Shown: in pieces, positions 5,219-10,073 of the stretch
Layout: each line of letters opens with the position of its first letter
How positions within the stretch are numbered: the first letter of the stretch is position 1
From: Streptomyces sp. NRRL WC-3549
Lineage (GTDB): Bacteria; Actinomycetota; Actinomycetes; Streptomycetales; Streptomycetaceae
Length of the DNA stretch: 10,073 nt
NCBI RefSeq assembly: GCF_000721935.1
Contig: NZ_KL585436.1
Location: 17,363 to 27,435 of the forward strand
Direction: 5' to 3'
Made by a program: the position numbers and the translations under genes
The notes under the pieces: generated by a model
Seen by the model: the letters and a program-made list of their open reading frames with translations, nothing else
Told to the model about the DNA's origin: nothing
The model's database searches: none

Positions 5219-6894
5219 ACGCCCCACTCGTCGCGCAGGACCCCGCAGATCTCGCCCAGGGTGGCCTCCGCCCGTACCGCCCGGAGCATCGGCTCGATCA
5301 TGTTCGAGCCGTCACGGGCGGCGGCCAGCATCTCGTCCAGCGCGGTGCGCACGGCCGTGTCGTCGCGGTGCTCCTTGCGGGCCGCGAGCTCACGCACCTG
5401 GTCGCGCTCGACCTCGTGGCTGACCCGGAGGATCTCCAGGTCCCCGGTGACCGACCCGTGGTGGGCGTTGACGCCGACGACCCGCTTGTCGCCCTTCTCC
5501 AGCGCCTGCTGGTAGCGGAAGGCCGACTCGGCGATCTCACCGGTGAACCAGCCGTCCTCGATCCCGCGCAGGATGCCGGAGGTCATCGGCCCGATGGGGT
5601 GCCTGCCGTCCGGGTGGGCCCGGGTGCCGCGCTCCCTGATCTGCTCGAAGATCTTCTCGGCGTCCGCCTCGATGCGGTCGGTGAGCTGCTCCACGTACCA
5701 GGAACCGCCCAGCGGGTCGGCGACGTTGGCGACGCCGGTCTCCTCCATGAGGACCTGCTGGGTGCGCAGGGCGATCTCGGCCGCCTGCTCCGAGGGCAGG
5801 GCCAGCGTCTCGTCCAGGGCGTTGGTGTGCAGCGAGTTGGTACCGCCGAGGACGGCGGACAGCGCCTCGACGGCGGTGCGTACGACGTTGTTGTACGGCT
5901 GCTGGGCGGTGAGCGAGACCCCGGCGGTCTGGGTGTGGAAGCGGAGCCACTGCGCCTTGTCGGTCTTCGCGCCGTACACCTCCTTCATCCAGCGCGCCCA
6001 GATCCGGCGGGCGGCGCGGAACTTGGCGATCTCCTCGAAGAAGTCGAGGTGGGCGTCGAAGAAGAAGGAGAGGCCGGGGGCGAAGGTGTCGACGTCGAGT
6101 CCGCGCGAGAGCCCGAGCTCCACGTAGCCGAAGCCGTCCGCCAGGGTGTACGCCAGCTCCTGCGCGGCCGTCGCCCCGGCCTCGCGGATGTGGTAGCCGG
6201 AGACGGAGAGCGGCTTGTACGCCGGGATGTCGCGGGCGCAGTGCTCCATCAGGTCGCCGATGAGGCGCAGATGGGGCTCGGGCTGGAAGAGCCACTCCTT
6301 CTGCGCGATGTACTCCTTGAAGATGTCCGTCTGGAGCGTGCCGTTGAGCACTCCGGGGTCGATGCCCTGGCGCTCGGCGGCGACCAGGTACATGCAGAAG
6401 ACGGGGACGGCGGGCCCGCTGATCGTCATCGAGGTGGTGACGTCGCCGAGCGGGATGTCCCCGAAGAGGACCTCCATGTCGGCGGCCGAGTCGATCGCGA
6501 CACCGCAGTGCCCGACCTCGCCCAGCGAGCGGGGGTCGTCGGAGTCCCGGCCCATCAGGGTCGGCATGTCGAAGGCCACGCTGAGTCCGCCGCCGCCCGC
6601 GGCCAGGATCATCTTGTAGCGCTCGTTGGTCTGCCGTGCGTTGCCGAAGCCGGCGAACTGGCGGATGGTCCAGGTGCGGCCGCGGTACCCCGTGGGGTAC
6701 AGGCCGCGGGTGAAGGGGTACTCGCCGGGCCAGCCGATCCGCTCGAACCCCTCGTACGCGTCACCCGGGCGGGGCCCGTACGCGGGCTCCACCGGGTCCC
6801 CGGAGAGTGTGGTGAAGTCCGCGTCACGCTTGCGGGCCTTGTCGTAACGGGCCTGCCAGCGGCGGCGGCCTTCCTCGATCGCGTCAGCGTCCAT
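5194..6894 (-). CDS. icmA: Isobutyryl-CoA mutase large (catalytic) subunit IcmA
   Basis: 566 aa, the length I recall for Streptomyces IcmA. It forms the substrate-binding TIM barrel of a coenzyme-B12 mutase that interconverts isobutyryl-CoA and n-butyryl-CoA, linking valine breakdown to butyryl and ethylmalonyl precursors. The sequence contains YPFTRG (59-64), [12 protein letters not shown] (75-86) and [10 protein letters not shown] (about 232-241, with His235 at the position of the mutase catalytic His244). Phe80 and Gln198 replace the Tyr89 and Arg207 that bind the carboxylate in methylmalonyl-CoA mutase, so the substrate is isobutyryl-CoA. There is no cobalamin-binding domain (no DxHxxG module at the C-terminus), so it needs a separate IcmB, which is not in this window. 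Start ATG at 6894: an AGG lies only 1 nt upstream, and a -10 box six nt before the ATG suggests leaderless translation. Convergent with the broken tetR. Cytoplasmic. Confidence 0.96.
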   Translation of the reverse strand: MDADAIEEGRRRWQARYDKARKRDADFTTLSGDPVEPAYGPRPGDAYEGFERIGWPGEYPFTRGLYPTGYRGRTWTIRQFAGFGNARQTNERYKMILAAGGGGLSVAFDMPTLMGRDSDDPRSLGEVGHCGVAIDSAADMEVLFGDIPLGDVTTSMTISGPAVPVFCMYLVAAERQGIDPGVLNGTLQTDIFKEYIAQKEWLFQPEPHLRLIGDLMEHCARDIPAYKPLSVSGYHIREAGATAAQELAYTLADGFGYVELGLSRGLDVDTFAPGLSFFFDAHLDFFEEIAKFRAARRIWARWMKEVYGAKTDKAQWLRFHTQTAGVSLTAQQPYNNVVRTAVEALSAVLGGTNSLHTNALDETLALPSEQAAEIALRTQQVLMEETGVANVADPLGGSWYVEQLTDRIEADAEKIFEQIRERGTRAHPDGRHPIGPMTSGILRGIEDGWFTGEIAESAFRYQQALEKGDKRVVGVNAHHGSVTGDLEILRVSHEVERDQVRELAARKEHRDDTAVRTALDEMLAAARDGSNMIEPMLRAVRAEATLGEICGVLRDEWGVYTEPPGF

Positions 6895-6900
6895 ACCTCG

Positions 6901-6930
6901 AATTTACTAGGACGTCCTACTATCTGTCGA
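6901..6930 (-). promoter_or_regulatory. icmA promoter with palindromic operator between the -35 and -10
   Basis: On the minus strand TCGACA (6925-6930, 5 of 6 to TTGACA), an 18-bp spacer and TAAATT (6901-6906) form a good housekeeping promoter. The -10 ends six nt before the ATG. The near-palindrome TACTAGGACGTCCTACTA (6905-6922, one mismatched pair) fills the spacer and overlaps the -10, the classic place for repression. The cognate regulator is not identified; the adjacent MarR or the broken TetR are candidates by proximity only. Confidence 0.7.
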
Positions 6931-6934
6931 TGGC

Positions 6935-6964
6935 AAACCGCCCGGTGCTTTCGCACGGGGCGGT
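6935..6964 (-). terminator. Terminator after the DUF3817 gene
   Basis: The arms at 6937-6948 and 6953-6964 pair over 12 positions with a single mismatch. On the minus strand the loop is GAAA, a GNRA tetraloop, and the stem is followed by TTTGCC. It separates the DUF3817 transcript from the icmA promoter that starts just beyond it. Confidence 0.7.
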
Positions 6965-6990
6965 CGCGGGGTGCGCCCGCTCGGCGCGGG

Positions 6991-7323
6991 TCAGGCCTTC
7001 ACGGGCTGTGCGGTACCGTCCGCCACCAGCGGGGCGACCTCCCGGACGACCTTGCGCTCGACGAAGAACGCGGCCGTCGGGATCGTGCCGGAGACCAGCA
7101 CCCAGAGCAGTTTGCCCATCGGCCACTTCGCCTTGGATCCGAGGTCGAAGGCGAAGACCAGGTAGATGATGTAGAGCACGCCGTGGATCTGCGAGACCAC
7201 GAGGGTCAGGCCCTCACCCGTGTCGAACCCGTACTTGAAGATCATGCAGACGCAGAGGATCAGCAACATGACGGCGGTGACATAGGCCATCACCCGGTAG
7301 CGGGTCAGGACGCTGGGTTTCAT
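6991..7323 (-). CDS. DUF3817 family small integral membrane protein
   Basis: 110 aa from the ATG at 7323; the longer frame upstream has no support. Three membrane segments are visible, about 10-29, 41-60 and 70-88. The conserved-looking QIHGVLYIIYL (45-55) carries His48 in the second segment, and a KWPMGKLLWVLVSGTIPTAAFFVE run makes up the third, ending in a basic ERKVV. Length and pattern match DUF3817, a small actinobacterial membrane family without a known function. It lies 76 bp downstream of marR and 96 bp upstream of icmA on the same strand and has its own terminator. TAGGCT (7331-7336), a possible -10, ends 7 nt before the ATG, and no clear ribosome site is present, so a leaderless mRNA is possible. 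Confidence 0.88.
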   Translation of the reverse strand: MKPSVLTRYRVMAYVTAVMLLILCVCMIFKYGFDTGEGLTLVVSQIHGVLYIIYLVFAFDLGSKAKWPMGKLLWVLVSGTIPTAAFFVERKVVREVAPLVADGTAQPVKA

Positions 7324-7330
7324 GGCATCG

Positions 7331-7336
7331 AGCCTA
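7331..7336 (-). promoter_or_regulatory. Possible -10 box of the DUF3817 gene
   Basis: TAGGCT fits TANNNT and lies 7 nt upstream of the ATG at 7323. No good -35 is seen at 17-19 bp, so this is a weak call. Confidence 0.35.
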
Positions 7337-7343
7337 ACCGGGC

Positions 7344-7372
7344 GGCCGGGGCGATCTTGCAGCACCCCGGCC
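7344..7372 (-). terminator. Possible marR terminator hairpin
   Basis: Perfect 8-bp arms GGCCGGGG (7344-7351) and CCCCGGCC (7365-7372) with a 13-nt loop lie between the marR stop and the DUF3817 start. There is no U-tract, as is common in Streptomyces, so function is uncertain. Confidence 0.4.
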
Positions 7373-7399
7373 CGTGCGGTGCCCGTCACCCCGGCCCGC

Positions 7400-7912
7400 T
7401 CAGCCCTTGTCCTCGAAGTCCTGCGCGGCCACCCGCAGCGGGCGCAGCATCGCGAAGATCTCGGTGCACTCCTCGTCGTCGTACGCCCCGAGCCCGAAGT
7501 CCATCGCCATCAGGTCCTCGGTCGCCGCCTCGACGACCTCGCGGCCCTTGTCGGTGATGGAGGCGAGGGTGCCCCGGCCGTCGTTGGGGTTGGGGCGCTT
7601 GGCCACCAGCCCGGAGCGCACCAGCCGGTCGACCGTGTTCGTCACGGAGGTGGGATGCACCATGAGGCGCTCGCCGATCTTGGACATCGGCAGCTCGCCG
7701 GCGCGCGAGAAGGTGAGCAGGACCAGCGCCTCGTACCGGGCGAAGGTCAGTCCGTACGGTTTCACCACCGCGTCCACCTCGGCCAGCAGGATCTGCTGCG
7801 CGCGCATGATCGAGGTGATGGCGCCCATGGAGGGCACCGGCCCCCAGCGGCGCTGCCAGAGTTCCTCTGCGCGGGCGATGGGATCGAAGGAGAGGCTGAG
7901 CGGCTTCGGCAC
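7400..7912 (-). CDS. MarR-family winged-helix transcriptional regulator
   Basis: 170 aa, starting with GTG at 7912. The N-terminal helices (about 11-50) form the dimer part. The winged helix-turn-helix spans about 57-125: LTFARYEALVLLTFS, then the recognition helix in HPTSVTNTVDRLVRSGLV (86-103), then the wing NPNDGRGTLASIT (108-120) with the family's Asp/Arg pair, and finally a C-terminal dimer helix. The length is on the long side for MarR owing to an N-terminal extension of about 25 residues. Members are DNA-binding repressors, often released by phenolic or acyl ligands; the ligand here is unknown. No ribosome site is seen, but a good promoter lies directly upstream with a -10 six nt from the GTG. 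It precedes the DUF3817 gene and icmA on the same strand, so control of these genes is plausible but unproven. Confidence 0.93.
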   Translation of the reverse strand: MPKPLSLSFDPIARAEELWQRRWGPVPSMGAITSIMRAQQILLAEVDAVVKPYGLTFARYEALVLLTFSRAGELPMSKIGERLMVHPTSVTNTVDRLVRSGLVAKRPNPNDGRGTLASITDKGREVVEAATEDLMAMDFGLGAYDDEECTEIFAMLRPLRVAAQDFEDKG

Positions 7913-7918
7913 GGCACG

Positions 7919-7947
7919 ACCTTACCCACTGGTCACATGATGGTCAG
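7919..7947 (-). promoter_or_regulatory. marR promoter, embedded in the end of the MFS gene
   Basis: CTGACC (7942-7947), a 17-bp spacer and TAAGGT (7919-7924) give a good sigma-70-type promoter on the minus strand. Only six nt separate the -10 from the GTG at 7912. The TAA of the -10 is the stop codon of the MFS gene. Confidence 0.65.
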
Positions 7948-9319
7948 CCCCGTCTCGCCCTTCGGTACCGGATATCTGTTCTACGGATGTCCTGCGGACC
8001 TCCAGGACGACCAGCAGGGTGCACACCGTCCCCAGCACCCCGGAGCCGGCGACCACCTGGTGGACCGGGAGAAACTCCGCGGCCAGCCCGGCGAGGGCCA
8101 TGCCGATGCCCTGGACCGTCATCAGCCCTGCGGTGAGCAGGGTCATCGCCCTGCCCAGCAGCGCCTGGGGCACCGCGCGGACGAACCACTGGTCGAGCCC
8201 GATGACGTACGCCGCCCCCGCCCCGGCCAGGACCAGGGCCGCCACGGTGAGCACCGCGCCGGGGCGCAGCGCGTACAGCGCCAGGGGCAGCAGTCCGGCG
8301 GCGGCGACCGGCAGCACGATCCGGGAGCGGGCGCGGGGGCCGAGCGCGGAGCCCACGGAGAGCTCCGCCCCGATGTGGCCGACGGCCATCGCGCACATCA
8401 GCAGCCCGAGCCCGGCGGGCCCGACGCCGATCGCCTCCGCGTACGGGGCGGCCAGGGCCTCCGGCGCGACCACGAAGAAGGGCGGTACCCAGAAGAGCAG
8501 CAGCAGCGCCCGGATCCGCCGGTCGGCGAGGACGTCGCGGGCCCCAGCCAGGGAGTCCCCCATCAGCCGGCCGCCTCCGGCCCGCCCGGAGCGCGCCGGC
8601 CGGGACCGGGTGCCGAAGCGGAGCAGCGCGGCCGAGCAGCAGAACGTCCCGGCGGTGACGGCGATCGCCCCGCGCGGCGACAGGGCGGCGAGCAGCACCC
8701 CGCCGGCACCGAAACCGATGAGCATGGCGCTCTGCGAGACGATCCTCAGCAGCGACCGGCCCAGGACGTAGAGCTCGCCCTCGCCGAGGACTTCGGTGAG
8801 GGCGGCCGTCCGCGTCCCGGTGAAGACGGGGGCCACGGCCGCGACCAGGCAGCGCAGCGCGAGCAGCCCGCCGACGGGGGTGCCGGGCAGCACCATCACG
8901 GCCGCACAGCCGGCGCAGACCAGGTCGCAGGTGACCAGGACCCGGCGGGCGGGGTACCGGTCGGCGACCCCGGCGAAGAGGGTGCCGCCCACGATGTAGG
9001 GCAGCAGGCCGAGCGCGAAGGTCAGGGCGGACAGCAGGGGCGAGCCCGTCAGGTCGTACACCAGGACGGTGAGGGCGAGTTCGCTGACGGTGACGCCCAG
9101 CAGCGAGAGCAGGTGCGCGGCGAACACCGCGCGGAACTCCCGTACGGCGAACACGGCCCGGTAGCCGCCGGACGCGGGCGTGCCTCCGGTGCCCCGGAGC
9201 TCCGGCACCGGGCTCGGGTCCGGCCGGGCCGGGGGCTCCGGGGCGAGGGCCGGGGACGGCGCGCCGGGGGCGGGGGGCGGAGGGGGTGTGCCCGCCCGGG
9301 GGCGGTCGTCGCTCGGCAT
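7922..9319 (-). CDS. Major facilitator superfamily (MFS) transporter
   Basis: 465 aa from the ATG at 9319, the first Met that keeps a sensible protein; upstream the frame reads antisense to the ArsR-like gene. Residues 1-50 are a Pro/Ala-rich soluble tail, unusually long, so a later start is possible. From about 60 on there are some 10-12 hydrophobic segments: FAAHLLSLLGVTVSELALTV and LLSALTFALGLLPYIVGGTLF come first. The motif-A-like loop AGVADRYPARRVLV (116-129) follows. A hydrophilic central loop lies around RFGTRSRPARSGRAGG, and the second half includes LLLLFWVPPFFVV and VLPVAAAGLLPLALY. The pattern fits the drug/proton antiporter-like MFS proteins with a soft substrate assignment. It is divergent from a DUF5937/ArsR-type regulator 72 bp away, which probably represses it. 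The substrate cannot be read from the sequence. Confidence 0.9.
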   Translation of the reverse strand: MPSDDRPRAGTPPPPPAPGAPSPALAPEPPARPDPSPVPELRGTGGTPASGGYRAVFAVREFRAVFAAHLLSLLGVTVSELALTVLVYDLTGSPLLSALTFALGLLPYIVGGTLFAGVADRYPARRVLVTCDLVCAGCAAVMVLPGTPVGGLLALRCLVAAVAPVFTGTRTAALTEVLGEGELYVLGRSLLRIVSQSAMLIGFGAGGVLLAALSPRGAIAVTAGTFCCSAALLRFGTRSRPARSGRAGGGRLMGDSLAGARDVLADRRIRALLLLFWVPPFFVVAPEALAAPYAEAIGVGPAGLGLLMCAMAVGHIGAELSVGSALGPRARSRIVLPVAAAGLLPLALYALRPGAVLTVAALVLAGAGAAYVIGLDQWFVRAVPQALLGRAMTLLTAGLMTVQGIGMALAGLAAEFLPVHQVVAGSGVLGTVCTLLVVLEVRRTSVEQISGTEGRDGADHHVTSG

Positions 9320-9353
9320 ACGGGCAGCCTGCGGTGCCGGTGGGGTGCGGCCG

Positions 9354-9376
9354 TAGACTTTCGGCCCACGCCGAAA
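9354..9376. promoter_or_regulatory. Regulator promoter -10 and dyad operator in the MFS/ArsR divergent gap
   Basis: TAGACT (9354-9359) is a good -10 for the plus-strand regulator; a weak -35 (CTGCGG, 9329-9334) lies 19 bp away. Arms TTTCGGC (9359-9365) and GCCGAAA (9370-9376) form a perfect dyad around CCAC, overlying the expected transcription start. The whole gap is only 72 bp, so a protein on this dyad could control both genes. Confidence 0.55.
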
Positions 9377-9391
9377 CTCCCCGGGGCCGCT

Positions 9392-10073
9392 GTGCCGTTC
9401 CACCTCCACTTCGACGAGAGCGACCTGCTGCGCTGCCGCTTCGCCCTCTCCCCGCTCTGGGAGACCCAGGAGGCGGTGCGCACCCTGGGACGTCCGGGCC
9501 GGCACGGCTACCACCTGCCCTGGCTGCGGAGGACGGCCGCGGGCGCCGCCGGACTGGACCTCACGCCGCTGTGGCGGCTGATGCCGGACGGCGGGCACAA
9601 CCCCGACTTCGTCTGCCCGCCTCCGCTCGGGCCCCTCGCCTCCTTCGAGGAGGAGATCGCGGCGGTCCGCGCGGTCGACCCGGCGGTCGCGCGGGACGAC
9701 ATCGAGCGGACCCTCGCCGACGTGCCCGGCGGACTGCGCTCCCCCGCCGGGCGGCGGATGCTGGCCGATCCGGCGCGGACGGTCCGTGAGCTGGCGGATC
9801 TGCTGGAGCAGGCGTGGCGGGTGCTGGTCGAACCGCACTGGCCCCGCCTGCGCGCCCTGCTGGAGGCCGACATCGCCCACCATTCGCGGCGGCTGGCCGA
9901 GGTCGGCTTCGAGCGGCTGCTCGGTGAGATCAGCCCGCAGCTGCGCTGGGCGGACTCGACGCTCACCGTCACCGGCACCCGGGGCGACCACGCGCGGGTG
10001 CTCGGCGGGGAAGGGCTCGTGCTGATGCCCAGCGTCTTCGTCTGGCCGGACGTCGTCGGCGGGTACGAGCCGC
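9392..10073 (+). CDS. DUF5937/ArsR-type transcriptional regulator (partial, runs off the window)
   Basis: 227 codons are visible from a GTG at 9392, with no stop before the edge. The protein begins VPFHLHFDESDLLRCRFALSPLWETQEAVRTL, the typical opening of the DUF5937 N-terminal domain found in actinobacterial ArsR-type regulators, whose DNA-binding helix-turn-helix sits at the C-terminus. That part is expected just past the window. The visible region continues through LPWLRR, a Pro-rich FVCPPPLGPLASFEEEI and helical segments to LGGEGLVLMPSVFVWPDVVGGYEP. The start is chosen by homology; the ribosome site (CCGGGG) is weak. The gene is divergent from the MFS transporter, the common arrangement for a local repressor and its transporter. 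I am sure of the frame and fairly sure of the family; the ligand is unknown. Confidence 0.85.
   Translation, partial: MPFHLHFDESDLLRCRFALSPLWETQEAVRTLGRPGRHGYHLPWLRRTAAGAAGLDLTPLWRLMPDGGHNPDFVCPPPLGPLASFEEEIAAVRAVDPAVARDDIERTLADVPGGLRSPAGRRMLADPARTVRELADLLEQAWRVLVEPHWPRLRALLEADIAHHSRRLAEVGFERLLGEISPQLRWADSTLTVTGTRGDHARVLGGEGLVLMPSVFVWPDVVGGYEP

Noticed and set aside
6895..6990. Cobalamin riboswitch upstream of icmA
   Set aside because: The gap is only 96 bp, is filled by a terminator and a promoter, and shows no B12-box-like sequence.
5368..7557. 729-codon open frame on the plus strand
   Set aside because: It is antisense to icmA, the DUF3817 gene and part of marR. It has no recognisable domain, and IcmA on the other strand is certain.
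9286..9789. 167-codon plus-strand frame at the right end
   Set aside because: It is out of frame with the DUF5937-type protein that runs from 9392 to the edge, and its product is low-complexity.
1..10073. CRISPR arrays, tRNA or rRNA genes, prophage or defence genes
   Set aside because: No spaced direct repeats, no tRNA cloverleaf and no integrase, nuclease or phage-like protein were seen.

Overview
This is a high-GC actinobacterial chromosome segment, almost certainly Streptomyces. GC-rich third codon positions open long shadow reading frames on both strands. The gene set (IcmA, a DUF3817 protein, a MarR regulator, a YbbN-type thioredoxin and a DUF6230/DUF6114 pair) is typical of a Streptomyces core region. 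Nearly all genes lie on the minus strand. The exceptions are a broken TetR gene in the middle and a partial ArsR-like gene at the right edge.

Layout, left to right. (1) About 150-2764, minus: a three-gene envelope operon transcribed from right to left. It encodes a DUF6230 exported protein, then a DUF6114 four-helix membrane protein, then a secreted protein with a long acidic Pro/Ser/Thr linker. The last two genes overlap by 11 bp. (2) 2765-3303: a 539-bp intergenic region with two TTACT/AGTAA dyads, the thioredoxin terminator and, at 2934-2952, an exact 19-bp Tn5/Nextera mosaic end. I read the mosaic end as a library or assembly artefact. (3) 3304-4275, minus: thioredoxin with a C-terminal TPR-like domain (CnoX/YbbN type). 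(4) 4276-4592: divergent regulatory region with a perfect 10-bp-arm inverted repeat. (5) 4593-5218, plus: TetR regulator broken by a frameshift and with a lost C-terminus. (6) 5194-6894, minus: icmA, the isobutyryl-CoA mutase large subunit, identified by length (566 aa) and by the diagnostic Phe80 and Gln198. (7) 6991-7323 and 7400-7912, minus: DUF3817 membrane protein and MarR regulator. (8) 7922-9319, minus: MFS transporter, divergent from (9) a DUF5937/ArsR-type regulator starting at 9392 and running off the window.

How the parts fit. icmA carries out the coenzyme-B12-dependent interconversion of isobutyryl-CoA and n-butyryl-CoA, which links valine catabolism to butyrate and polyketide precursors. 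It needs a separate IcmB subunit that is not in this window. Its promoter has a near-perfect palindrome between good -35 and -10 boxes, so it is probably repressor-controlled. The MFS gene and the ArsR-like gene form a standard divergent transporter/regulator pair with a dyad over the regulator's start site. Several genes (icmA, marR, tetR and perhaps the DUF3817 gene) have a -10 box only 6-7 nt before the start codon, which suggests leaderless transcripts.

The least understood part is the DUF6230-DUF6114-secreted protein operon, a conserved but functionally undescribed cell-envelope module. The clearest anomalies are the embedded transposase adapter sequence upstream of that operon and the broken tetR. 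Both are reasons to check the assembly before interpreting biology there.
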